A DNA stretch of 64,000 nucleotides from Endobacter medicaginis. Its GTDB lineage: Bacteria; Pseudomonadota; Alphaproteobacteria; Acetobacterales; Acetobacteraceae. The stretch is from contig NZ_JACHXV010000006.1 in the NCBI RefSeq assembly GCF_014192375.1, positions 62,001-126,000 of the forward strand. Direction: 5' to 3'. Shown here in pieces: positions 32,024-40,378 of the stretch. The notes beneath the pieces were generated by a model. That model was not told the origin of the DNA, made no database searches, and saw only the letters and a list, made by a program, of their open reading frames with translations. The position numbers and the translations under genes were made by a program. Positions within the stretch are counted from its first letter, which is position 1. The number at the start of each line of letters is the position of its first letter.

Positions 32024-34384
32024 ATGGCTGACACCTTTCACAGTTCGCGGGCGGAGGGAGCGCCGCCGGACCGTCGGCTTGTCGAGCAGGCCAATGCCGG
32101 ACTCCTGGGCGAGACCGCGCAGCTCACGATGATGGTCACGCCGTCCTATCTGCTGACCACGCTTGCGACGGCCGTGCTGTTCAGGGGCGGCTCCTCGGCC
32201 GCCTACCTGATCGGGCTCAACGTCACGATGGCGATCCTCGTCGCAATTGCGCTGATCGCCGCCAACCACTACCGACGCCTGACCCGCCTGCCATCTGGAA
32301 CACCCCCCGTATTGCGAGGACTGCGCCGGGGATTTGTGTTCTTCCGCACCCTCAGCGCCGCGTTCGGCCTCACCTGGGCGTCGATCCCGGCCGTGCTCTT
32401 CGACAGCACCTCCGTCGGATACGATCTCGTCGTGGTCGGGATCGCGACCGGCGTCATCGCCTACACCTACGTCATCGGCACGATCCTGCACGCGTCGAGC
32501 CTGTTCATCGCACCGATCGTCTGCGGCAGCTTCTTCGGCCTGGCCCATTGCCCGCAACCGTTCGGCCTGTATCTCGCCATCCTGCTGGTTCTCTACGCCG
32601 CCCTGGTGGCCACATTCACGCACCGCCTCAGCGTGCTCGCCTTCCAGCGCGAGCTGAGCAAGGCGACCGTCCTCGTCCAGAACGAGACCATCGGCCTGCT
32701 GCTGCGCGATTTTCACTTCGAGGCGAGCGACTGGTTGTGGGAGACCGACGAGCGCGGCCGCCTCAGCATCGCGCCGGACCGCATGGCCGCAATGCTCGGC
32801 GCGCCGGTTGCCGCATTGCCGGAAGACACCACGCTGACCGGATTGCTGGCCGCCGCAGCGACGGATGCGGCCGCAACGGCGCCGATCGTGACGGCGATGG
32901 CACTCCGCCAGCCCTTCTCGGATGTCGCGCTCGAGCTTCGCACCGCGCTCGGCGAGCTGCGCTGGTGGCGCCTGTCCGGCCGCCCCGCCGGCGACCGGGA
33001 CGGCCCCTTCACCGGCTATCGCGGCGTCGGCTCCGACATCACCCAGATGCGGCGCGACGAGGAGCGGATCGGCTATCTCGCCAGCCACGACACGCTGACG
33101 GCGATGCCGAACCGCTCGTCGTTCCTCGATGCGATGGAAGTGGCCTGCCACGCCTGCGCCACCCGGCCCTTCGCCCTGCTCTACGTCGATCTCGACGGCT
33201 TCAAGGCCGTCAATGACAGCCACGGCCACACGCTGGGCGACCATCTGCTGACCGCGGTGGCGAACCGGCTGCGCGAGCTCGACCCGGCCTGCGCCGCCTA
33301 TCGCCTCGGCGGCGACGAGTTCGCCCTCATCCTCCCCATCACCTGCGCCCGGGAGGCGGAACGCCTGGCAGACGGCACCCTCGCGGCACTCGGCCAGCCC
33401 TTCGCCATCGACGGGCTCAGCCTCACGGTCGGCGCCTCGGTCGGCATCGCCCTCGCGCCCGCCGATGCCGACGATCCCGCCAGCCTGCTGCATCGCGCGG
33501 ATCTCGCCCTGTACGGCGCCAGGACGGGCGGCAAGGGCCGGTGGGCGCGATTCGATCCGGCGCTCGAAACCCGTGTGCACCGCCGACGCATGCTCGACGG
33601 CGCGATGCGCGAGGCGCTCGCCTGCGACCGTCTCGACCTGCACTACCAGCCGATCGTCGACATCCAGACCGGGCACATCGTCGGCGCGGAGGCGCTGCTG
33701 CGCTTTTACCTGCCCGGCGAGGGGTGGGTCACCCCGTCGGAGCTCATCCCGATCGCCGAGGCGACCGGCTTCGTCCGCGAGATCGGCCGATGGGCGCTGA
33801 TGCGCGCCTGCCGGGACATGAGCGCGTGGCCGGACCTCGGCATTGCGGTCAACATCTCGCCGATCCACTTCCGCCAGCCGGACTTCTGCGACGAGGTGAG
33901 CCACGTGCTCGACGCCACCGCCATCGAGCCTTGCCGGCTCGAGATCGAGGTGACGGAATCGATGCTGATGGAGAGCGGCCCGGCGATCACCGGCACCGTC
34001 GAGCGGCTGCGCGCCCTGGGGGTGAGGATCGCGCTCGACGATTTCGGCACCGGCTATGCGTCGCTGAGCTATCTGCGACAGTTCACCTTCGACAAGATCA
34101 AGATCGACCGCGCCTTCGTCATCGGCATCGACCGCGATCCGGAGATCGCCGCGATCGTCGGCGCGATCCACACCATGGCGGACGCGCTGCACCTGTCGGT
34201 CACCGTCGAGGGCGTCGAGACCCACGCGCAGCTCCAGGCGCTGCGCGCGCTGTCCCACGGCACCGTGCAGGGTTTCCATATCGGCCAGGCGCGGCCGATC
34301 GCCGCGTTCGCCGACCTGCTGGACGCGGCCACCATCGCCGCCGCCGTGCGGCCGGCCGTCACATCACCTGTCGGAATGCCGTGA
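32024..34384 (+). CDS. Membrane-bound GGDEF-EAL cyclic-di-GMP enzyme
   Basis: 786-residue c-di-GMP signalling protein. About six membrane segments fill residues 30-210 with no recognisable extracellular domain. A PAS-like domain follows (WLWETDERGRLSIAP). The GGDEF domain has the intact YRLGGDEFALI (about residue 428), so diguanylate cyclase activity is possible. The EAL domain retains GAEALLRF (about 555), NISPIHFRQ, EVTESML, DDFGTGYASLSYL, KIDRAF and VEGVET, so phosphodiesterase activity is likely. ATG 32024 preferred over GTG 32006. The stop lies 26 bases inside the opposing PiT gene. Confidence 0.93.
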   Translation: MADTFHSSRAEGAPPDRRLVEQANAGLLGETAQLTMMVTPSYLLTTLATAVLFRGGSSAAYLIGLNVTMAILVAIALIAANHYRRLTRLPSGTPPVLRGLRRGFVFFRTLSAAFGLTWASIPAVLFDSTSVGYDLVVVGIATGVIAYTYVIGTILHASSLFIAPIVCGSFFGLAHCPQPFGLYLAILLVLYAALVATFTHRLSVLAFQRELSKATVLVQNETIGLLLRDFHFEASDWLWETDERGRLSIAPDRMAAMLGAPVAALPEDTTLTGLLAAAATDAAATAPIVTAMALRQPFSDVALELRTALGELRWWRLSGRPAGDRDGPFTGYRGVGSDITQMRRDEERIGYLASHDTLTAMPNRSSFLDAMEVACHACATRPFALLYVDLDGFKAVNDSHGHTLGDHLLTAVANRLRELDPACAAYRLGGDEFALILPITCAREAERLADGTLAALGQPFAIDGLSLTVGASVGIALAPADADDPASLLHRADLALYGARTGGKGRWARFDPALETRVHRRRMLDGAMREALACDRLDLHYQPIVDIQTGHIVGAEALLRFYLPGEGWVTPSELIPIAEATGFVREIGRWALMRACRDMSAWPDLGIAVNISPIHFRQPDFCDEVSHVLDATAIEPCRLEIEVTESMLMESGPAITGTVERLRALGVRIALDDFGTGYASLSYLRQFTFDKIKIDRAFVIGIDRDPEIAAIVGAIHTMADALHLSVTVEGVETHAQLQALRALSHGTVQGFHIGQARPIAAFADLLDAATIAAAVRPAVTSPVGMP

Positions 34385-36017
34385 ACAGACCGCCCGCGAG
34401 CAGCATCGCCACCGGCAGGGTCAGCACCCAGGCGAGTGCCATGTTGCGCAGCGTCGAGCCCTGCAGACCCGCCCCGGCCGCCGCCATGGTGCCGGCGACA
34501 CCGCTCGACAGCACATGGGTGGTGGAGACCGGCATGCCGAAATTGTCGGCGAGCCCGATCGTGCCCATCGCCACCAGCTCGGCGGTCGCACCCTGTGCGT
34601 AGGTGAGGTGCTTCTTGCCGATCCGCTCGCCCACCGTCTGCACGATCCGCTTCCAGCCGACCATGGTGCCCAGGCCAAGGGCGATCGCCACCGCCACCTT
34701 CACCCAGACGGGGATGAAACGAGTGCCGTTCTCCAGGCCCCCGCGGAACGATTTCAGCGTGCCGAGCTCGCCGGCGGTGAAGGCCGCACCGGAGCCCGGC
34801 AGCTTGCGGACCGTTTCAGAGGCCAGATACATGTCATTGCGCATGTTCGGCACCGTCTCGGCCGGCAGATGCGCGATCGAGCCGTAGCTTCTGACCTGAT
34901 CCTCGATCTCGTGCGCGAGGGCGGCCGCGGCGGCGAATGTCTGGGGCGCATCCAGCGCGGGCCTGGGGGCCTCGCCCTCGCCGCCGGTCTTGAGCGCGTC
35001 GGCGATGGTCTCGCGCGCCCGCGCCGCGTCTGGCAGGGCCTGGCCCTGCGCGTGGGCCAGCAGCACCTTCTCGGCCGCCTCGGTATGGGCGATGAAGGCC
35101 GGCACCGCGCTGTCGGGCACGGCGCGATTGAGCGCGAACGCCGTGGGGGCCGCGCCGATCAGGATCAGCATGATCAGGCCCATGCCCTTCTGGCCGTCGT
35201 TGGAACCGTGCGTGAAGGACACGCCGGTGCAGGTGGCGATCAGCAGGCCGCGGATCCAGCCCGGCGGCGGCCGCTCGCCATGCGGCTCGGCATAGAGGCT
35301 CGGGATCTTCACCAGCGCGCGCAGCACCAGCAGCAGCACCGCCGAGGCGACGAAGCCGATCAGGGGGCTGAGCAGCAGCGAGTAGATCACCTTCTTCGCC
35401 TGATCCCACGGCACCGAGGCGGTCGGCACGCCGGCCGGGGCGAGGAGCTGGTTCGCCAGGCCCACACCGAGGATCGAGCCGATCAGCGCGTGACTCGAGC
35501 TGTTGGGGATACCGAACGCCCAGGTGACCAGATTCCAGATGATCGCCGCCAGCAGCAGCGCGAAGATCATCGCCGTGCCGCCATGTCCGCCGGCGTTGAG
35601 CACCAGATCGAACGGCAGCAGGGTGACGATCGAATAGGCCACCGCACCGGTCGACGTCAGCACGCCGAGGAAGTTGAACAGTCCCGACCACACCACCGCG
35701 ATCGTCGGCGGCAGCGAGCGGGTATAGATCACGGTCGCCACCGCATTGGCGGTGTCGTGGAAACCGTTGACGAACTCGAAGCCCAGCGCAATCGCCAGCG
35801 CGATGCCCAGCAGCACCAGCGCCGAGGTGGCGATCGGCGCCTGGCCGGACGAGGCGATGGCGGCATGGATGCCATGCACCAGATAGGCGAGCCCCGCCAG
35901 CAGCACGGCGAGGAACACCCATTTTCCGCCCGGGATCCGATGTCGACTGCTCAGCGGGTGGTTGTGTGCGCCTCGCGCCTGGCGGGCAGGCAGGGCGTTG
36001 GCGGCGATTTCGGACAT
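34359..36017 (-). CDS. PiT-family inorganic phosphate transporter
   Basis: 552-residue inner-membrane Pi:cation symporter. The PiT signature GFHDTANAVATVIY and the second-half TTHVLSSGVAG mark the two inverted repeats, and PNSSSHALIG and TCTGVSFTHGSNDGQKGMG are also conserved. A soluble segment of roughly 120 residues (about 310-430, rich in Ala/Glu) sits between the halves, as in larger PitA-like members. Divalent metal phosphate is the usual substrate. The DAG-kinase-like gene begins upstream and is read the same way, its stop 43 bases before this start. Confidence 0.93.
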   Translation of the reverse strand: MSEIAANALPARQARGAHNHPLSSRHRIPGGKWVFLAVLLAGLAYLVHGIHAAIASSGQAPIATSALVLLGIALAIALGFEFVNGFHDTANAVATVIYTRSLPPTIAVVWSGLFNFLGVLTSTGAVAYSIVTLLPFDLVLNAGGHGGTAMIFALLLAAIIWNLVTWAFGIPNSSSHALIGSILGVGLANQLLAPAGVPTASVPWDQAKKVIYSLLLSPLIGFVASAVLLLVLRALVKIPSLYAEPHGERPPPGWIRGLLIATCTGVSFTHGSNDGQKGMGLIMLILIGAAPTAFALNRAVPDSAVPAFIAHTEAAEKVLLAHAQGQALPDAARARETIADALKTGGEGEAPRPALDAPQTFAAAAALAHEIEDQVRSYGSIAHLPAETVPNMRNDMYLASETVRKLPGSGAAFTAGELGTLKSFRGGLENGTRFIPVWVKVAVAIALGLGTMVGWKRIVQTVGERIGKKHLTYAQGATAELVAMGTIGLADNFGMPVSTTHVLSSGVAGTMAAAGAGLQGSTLRNMALAWVLTLPVAMLLAGGLFTAFRQVM

Positions 36018-36060
36018 CGTCGGCTCCGTCGGGATTGGGGCGTTATGTCAGCGGCAGGGG

Positions 36061-36936
36061 TCAGGCGGCAACGAGAACGTCGATCGGGGCGGCGCCATCG
36101 GTGATCCGCAACGGCGTCGCCCCGGCGGCATCGCCATCGGCCTGGGCAGGCAGTCCGGCGCGCGCATCGATCACCACCTCGTGCGCGCGGATGCGACGGA
36201 TGCCGGGGATCCGGGTCATCAGGTCGAGCGGCAGCGCGGCGCCATAGGCCAGTGCCGCGCCACGCCCCGAGCGCTCGAACATCACCACCGCGAAACCCGG
36301 CGCCGACGGATCGGCCTCGGGGGCGAGCCGGTAGGGTCCGCCATAGCGGCACCCCTTGGCGACGATCACGCTGCCGGCGGTGAACTCGCGCCCGTCGGCG
36401 CGCAGTGCGATCGGCTCGAAATCGTAGCGCGGCAGCTCGCGCAGCGTCTGCCAGACATAGGCGCCCTTGCCGAGCACGCGCTTGACCGGCCGCGAGACGT
36501 GATGAACCACGTGCGCATCGAATCCCACCCCGAGCATCTGCACGAACAGCCGCCGTCCGGCATCGGATTCGCACAGTCCCGGCCACAGCCGACGCGCCCG
36601 GCCGCCAGCCAGCATCGCCGCCACCGCCTTGGGTGTCGACGGCAGGCCGAGCTCGGCGGCGAGCACATTGGCGGTTCCGAGCGGGATGATGCCGAGCCGG
36701 GTTGAGGTTCCTGCGAGCCCGGCCGCGACCTCGGCGACCGTACCGTCACCGCCGGCTGCCACCACCAGCCGCCCCCGCTCCGTCTCGGCCGCCTCGCGGG
36801 CGATCCCGGCAGCATGGCCCTCATGGCGGGTTTCCACCACGTCGAGCCGCACGCCGTGGCCGATCAGCAGGTCGAGCACCGACCACAGCCGGCGCACGCG
36901 ACGACGGCCGGCTGTCGGGTTGTAGATCACAAGCAT
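36061..36936 (-). CDS. Diacylglycerol-kinase-family lipid kinase (first of two)
   Basis: 291-residue ATP-dependent lipid kinase with the DAGK catalytic fold. NPTAG at the N-terminus, VVAAGGDGTVAEVAAGL (about 60-75), and IIPLGTANVLA with ELGLP fit YegS/BmrU-like kinases. The second beta-sandwich domain contains GCRYGGPYRLAPEADP. ATG 36936 is chosen; the GTG 21 bases upstream is less likely. Substrate (diacylglycerol, ceramide, other sphingoid lipid) is unknown. Divergent from an LpxH-like phosphatase and GT4 gene, suggesting a lipid-A or glycolipid context. Confidence 0.9.
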   Translation of the reverse strand: MLVIYNPTAGRRRVRRLWSVLDLLIGHGVRLDVVETRHEGHAAGIAREAAETERGRLVVAAGGDGTVAEVAAGLAGTSTRLGIIPLGTANVLAAELGLPSTPKAVAAMLAGGRARRLWPGLCESDAGRRLFVQMLGVGFDAHVVHHVSRPVKRVLGKGAYVWQTLRELPRYDFEPIALRADGREFTAGSVIVAKGCRYGGPYRLAPEADPSAPGFAVVMFERSGRGAALAYGAALPLDLMTRIPGIRRIRAHEVVIDARAGLPAQADGDAAGATPLRITDGAAPIDVLVAA

Positions 36937-37087
36937 GCGCCATCTATGGACCGCCACCCGCCGTTTGATGATGACAGTTGTGTGGCATCACCAAAACGTC
37001 ACGTTTCTTCATCATTACTTTCGCTATGAGCGGCGCTGCCGGCCGGGAATTGTCCGATTCCAGTTCTCAACCACGGGTCGGCAAGAC

Positions 37088-37093
37088 AGGAGG
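37088..37093 (+). promoter_or_regulatory. Shine-Dalgarno AGGAGG of the LpxH-like gene
   Basis: Perfect AGGAGG, seven bases before ATG 37101. It decides that start over the upstream in-frame ATG at 36978. The 36937-37100 gap upstream is unusually A/T-rich for this window and probably holds promoters of both divergent genes. Confidence 0.7.
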
Positions 37094-37100
37094 CAGGGAA

Positions 37101-37928
37101 ATGGGGTTCGATCCGCTCGCGCTGTCAGCCACCCGCTACCGCACCGTGTTCCTGTCCGACACGCATCTCGGCACCCGTGGCTGTCGCAGCGACTTCCTTG
37201 CCGATTTTCTCTCCCGCGTGCAGTGCGACACGCTCTATCTGGTCGGCGACATCGTCGATGGCTGGCGGCTGCGCAAGAGCTGGTACTGGGACGAGCATCA
37301 CGACGCCGTGCTGCGCCGCATCCTCAAGCTGGCCCGGTCCGGCACCGAGGTATTCTACCTGCCCGGCAATCATGACGAGATGTTCCGCAAGTGGATGCCG
37401 CTGGACATCGCCGGCATCAAGCTGCGCGACGAGGCGGTGCACACCACTGCCGATGGCCGCCGCCTGCTGGTGGTGCATGGCGACGCATTCGATTCCGTGG
37501 TGCGCTACGCCCGCGTCCTCGCCCTGCTCGGCGACAGCGCCTACACCTTCGCGCTGGCCGCCAACCGCTGGTTCAACCTCGCCCGCCGCCGTCTCGGCCT
37601 GCCATACTGGTCGCTGTCGGCCTGGCTGAAGCGGCAGGTCAAGGAAGCCGTCAAGGCAATCGACCGTTTCGAGACCGCACTCGCCTCCGAGGCGCGCCGG
37701 CGCGGGCTCGACGGCGTGGTCTGCGGCCATATCCATCATCCGGAGATGCGCGTGGTGGACGGCATCGAATACATCAATGACGGCGACTGGGTGGAAAGCT
37801 GCACCGCGCTGGTGGAGCACGAGGATGGCCGTCTCGAACTGATCGACTGGGCCGAGCGCAACCGACTGTCCTTCGTCGCTCGCCGCCGTCCGGCAGCACC
37901 GCTCGCCGCCCAAGCGCAGGCTGCCTGA
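37101..37928 (+). CDS. LpxH-like UDP-2,3-diacylglucosamine diphosphatase family metallophosphoesterase
   Basis: 275-residue calcineurin-like phosphoesterase with all metal motifs: FLSDTHLG (D20, H22), VGDIVDGW (D50), LPGNHDE (N90, H91), VVHGDAFD and CGHIHHPEMR. The family includes LpxH (lipid A step 4), but this COG2908 subgroup, often beside a GT4 gene, may act on another nucleotide- or phospho-lipid. The stop overlaps the start of the glycosyltransferase (TGATG at 37926-37930), so the pair is coupled. Divergent from a lipid kinase. Confidence 0.82.
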   Translation: MGFDPLALSATRYRTVFLSDTHLGTRGCRSDFLADFLSRVQCDTLYLVGDIVDGWRLRKSWYWDEHHDAVLRRILKLARSGTEVFYLPGNHDEMFRKWMPLDIAGIKLRDEAVHTTADGRRLLVVHGDAFDSVVRYARVLALLGDSAYTFALAANRWFNLARRRLGLPYWSLSAWLKRQVKEAVKAIDRFETALASEARRRGLDGVVCGHIHHPEMRVVDGIEYINDGDWVESCTALVEHEDGRLELIDWAERNRLSFVARRRPAAPLAAQAQAA

Positions 37929-39022
37929 TGCTCGACGTCATCGCCCCCGCGCCCTATCGGATCGCCATCGTCTCCGACGCCTGGAAACCGCAGATCAACG
38001 GCGTCGTGCGCACGCTCGACACGGTGGCGGGGCAACTGCGCGCCATGGGCCACGTGGTGGAGGTGTTCGGCCCCGACCGCTTCCGCACCCTCCCCTGCCC
38101 GACCTATCCCGACATCCGCCTGTCGCTCGCGCCGCGGCGGCGGCTCTCCACACTACTGGAAGGGTTCGCGCCGGATGCGGTGCATATCGCGACCGAAGGT
38201 CCGCTGGGCCTGGCCGCGCGCGGCTGGGCGCGCCGGCGCCGGCGCCGCTTCACCACCTCGTTCCATACCCTGTTTCCCGAGTACATCCACGCCCGCACCG
38301 GCTTCCCGGTCGCCCTTTCCTACGCCTGGATGCGCCGCTTCCACGCGCCCGCCGAAACCACCATGGTCGCCACTGCCTCGCTGCGCGCCGACCTGACGCG
38401 ACGCGGCTTCGGCCACCTGTCGGCCTGGTCGCGCGGTGTGGATCTCGCCCGCTTCACCCCCGAGCCGCGACGCGACTGGCCGGCGGAAGGCCTCGCCCGC
38501 CCGGTCTTCGCCTATGTCGGGCGCGTGGCGGTGGAGAAGAACATCGAGGCATTCCTCGACCTCGACCTGCCCGGCTCCAAGGTCGTGGTCGGCGGCGGTC
38601 CGCAGCTCGCCGGTCTCAAGGCGAAATATCCCGGCGTGCGTTTCACCGGCTCGCTGTCCGATGGCGCGCTCGCTGCCGCCTATGCAGGCGCGGACGTGTT
38701 CGTGTTTCCGTCGAAAACCGACACGTTCGGCCTGGTGGTGCTGGAATCGCTCGCCTGCGGCACGCCTGTCGCCTGTTACGACACGCCCGGGCCGGCCGAC
38801 ACGCTCTCGGCTGCGACCGAGCATGTCGGCGCCTATCGCGACGACCTGCGCGAGGCCTGCCTCGCCGCACTCACCGCCGACCGCGCCGCCTGCCGGCGCT
38901 TCGCCGAGGGCTATTCCTGGCGGGCCTGTGCCGAGACCTTCCTCAGCCTGCTGACCTGGGCCTCGGGCGAGGTGGACGCGCCGCGGCGTGCCGAGGTTGC
39001 CACGGAGCAGGCGCTGGCGTAG
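37928..39022 (+). CDS. GT4-family glycosyltransferase
   Basis: 364-residue GT-B glycosyltransferase. The N-domain begins IAIVSDAWKPQINGVVRTL, as in lipid-linked mannosyl- or glucosyltransferases (MgtA, SqdX type). The C-domain has the nucleotide-sugar site FAYVGRVAVEKNIEAFL and the EX7E region SKTDTFGLVVLESLACGTPV. It probably adds a sugar to a diacylglycerol-type or other membrane lipid at the cytosolic membrane face. Translationally coupled to the LpxH-like gene upstream and to the next small gene downstream (TAGTG). Confidence 0.88.
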   Translation: MLDVIAPAPYRIAIVSDAWKPQINGVVRTLDTVAGQLRAMGHVVEVFGPDRFRTLPCPTYPDIRLSLAPRRRLSTLLEGFAPDAVHIATEGPLGLAARGWARRRRRRFTTSFHTLFPEYIHARTGFPVALSYAWMRRFHAPAETTMVATASLRADLTRRGFGHLSAWSRGVDLARFTPEPRRDWPAEGLARPVFAYVGRVAVEKNIEAFLDLDLPGSKVVVGGGPQLAGLKAKYPGVRFTGSLSDGALAAAYAGADVFVFPSKTDTFGLVVLESLACGTPVACYDTPGPADTLSAATEHVGAYRDDLREACLAALTADRAACRRFAEGYSWRACAETFLSLLTWASGEVDAPRRAEVATEQALA

Positions 39023-39483
39023 TGCGGTCGGGCTGCCTGACACGGAAGGTGACCCCGCGCTTGTCCCCCTATCGAGACGACGACCGTCCTTCGCGGCCTT
39101 CCTCTGCGCGCAGTCCTCTCTCCAGCCGGCTTGGCGCCGGTGGCCGCATCGCGCTCTGGGGCACGGCGCATTTCTGTTTCTACCTGGTCCAGCAGGTTGC
39201 CGAACTCGCTGCCCCGGTGCTGCTGGTGCTGGGCGCGGGCTGGTGGGCACTGCCGCATCTGCTCGGTATGGCCAGCCATGGCGCGGCCAGCGTCGATACG
39301 GCATCCGCCGATTCGGGCCAGGTGCACGACATGCTGGCCACCGCCAGCCATGCCATTCCGGCATCGATCGATCTCGGCGGGCATGTGTTCACCGCCGGCG
39401 GCCTGATCTTCGACGGCATCCTGCTGATGGCGCTTGCTGCCGCCTGCTCGACGGTCGCCGCCATCGCCGCGCGCGAGATTTGA
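39022..39483 (+). CDS. Hypothetical small membrane protein
   Basis: 153 residues starting at GTG 39022, which shares its first base with the preceding stop (TAGTG). The N-terminal 40 residues are polar and Arg-rich. Two hydrophobic stretches (LWGTAHFCFYLVQQVAELAA to LLVLGAGWWALP, about 45-80, and GGLIFDGILLMALAAACSTVAAIAA near the end) flank a His/Ala/Ser-rich loop, probably extracytoplasmic. Family not recognised. Position suggests it belongs to the LpxH-like/GT operon. Confidence 0.65.
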   Translation: MRSGCLTRKVTPRLSPYRDDDRPSRPSSARSPLSSRLGAGGRIALWGTAHFCFYLVQQVAELAAPVLLVLGAGWWALPHLLGMASHGAASVDTASADSGQVHDMLATASHAIPASIDLGGHVFTAGGLIFDGILLMALAAACSTVAAIAAREI

Positions 39484-39902
39484 GCGTCCGCCCGCCCCTG
39501 CTCGCCGGCCTGCTACTGCTCGCCGGCTGCACGATCGACGACCCCAATGTCGATCCCGGCGAAGGCAACCCTGCCGCGACCGCGATGTTCAACGGCACCT
39601 ACAACGGCAGCGTCGCCATGGGCGACACCCCCGACCCGCGCTGCGCCGCCGGCACCGGGCCGATCACGCTGCATGTCGAGAACGGCATCGTGCGCCTGCA
39701 CCACCACCACGCGAAACACGAGATGACCGGCCCGCTGACCGCAGACGGCCGCTTCGTCCTCGGCGGCCCCAATACCAGCCGCCTGCTCGCCGGCACCATC
39801 ACCGGCTCCACCCTGCTCGGCACCGAGACGGTCACCTCCGGCCGCATGAACGCCCAGGCCGGACTGACCTGCAGCTATACCATTCACGCCACCCGCTCCT
39901 GA
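39480..39902 (+). CDS. Hypothetical lipoprotein (TTG start)
   Basis: About 140 residues. The TTG at 39480 overlaps the preceding stop in TTGA, giving SVRPPLLAGLLLLAGC, a short signal with a lipobox. The mature part is a small beta-rich domain (FNGTYNGSVAM, PRCAAGTGPITLHVENGIV, FVLGGPNTSRLLAGTITG, CSYTIHATR) with two Cys that could form a disulfide. The pattern resembles periplasmic beta-barrel-type small proteins of unknown function. Last gene of the operon starting at 37101. Confidence 0.65.
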   Translation: MSVRPPLLAGLLLLAGCTIDDPNVDPGEGNPAATAMFNGTYNGSVAMGDTPDPRCAAGTGPITLHVENGIVRLHHHHAKHEMTGPLTADGRFVLGGPNTSRLLAGTITGSTLLGTETVTSGRMNAQAGLTCSYTIHATRS

Positions 39903-39913
39903 GCGGCGGGGCG

Positions 39914-40080
39914 GACTGCGCCTGGAGGGGCCATCTGGCGCGCGTTTGCTGCGCTTCGGTGCTCACGGCCATGAAGGCCGCTCCGCGCCGATGCTCGCAA
40001 GCCTCACGCCATCTGACCCCTCCAGCCCCAGTCCGCACGACTTTTGCCGGTCCGGGCATGCACCGTCTGGGCTCGTTGGG
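39914..40080 (+). repeat. Intergenic direct repeat, copy 1 (167 bp)
   Basis: Nearly identical to the adjacent copy 2; both start GACTGCGCC and end GTTGGG. The conserved core GTGCTCACGGCCATGAAGGC continues through CTCCGCGCCGATGCTCGCA and GCCTCACGCCATCTGACCCC. Right after the lipoprotein stop. Confidence 0.85.
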
Positions 40081-40247
40081 GACTGCGCCCGGCACGGCCA
40101 TCTCGCGCGCGTACTGCGTTTCGGTGCTCACGGCCATGAAGGCCGCTCCGCGCCGATGCTCGCAGGCCTCACGCCATCTGACCCCTCCAGACACAGTCCG
40201 CACGACTTTTTCCGGTCCGGGCATGCACCGTCTGGGGCCCGTTGGGG
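40081..40247 (+). repeat. Intergenic direct repeat, copy 2 (167 bp)
   Basis: Tandem with copy 1 at a period of 167 bases; differences are scattered substitutions (for example CCTGGAGGGG versus CCCGGCACGG early on). Its first 80 bases are also found inverted at 40290-40376. Confidence 0.85.
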
Positions 40248-40289
40248 AGGAGTGTGTCCGGGATGGTCAGTTGAGGTATGCGTGCGAGA

Positions 40290-40376
40290 GCCGGAGCGGA
40301 GCGGCCTTGATGGCCGTGAGCACCGGAAGCAAAGCACGCGCGCGCGAGATGGCCGTGCCGGGCGCAGTCCCCGACG
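40290..40376 (-). repeat. Partial inverted copy of the 167-bp repeat
   Basis: Reverse complement of the first part of copy 2 (shared GGCCGTGAGCACCG, GCGCGAGATGGCCGTGCCGG, GCGCAGTCCCC) with small indels. Together with 40077-40160 it could fold into a hairpin with arms of about 80 bases. It lies at the junction between plus-strand and minus-strand operons, where it may terminate transcription of both. Confidence 0.8.
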
Positions 40377-40378
40377 GG

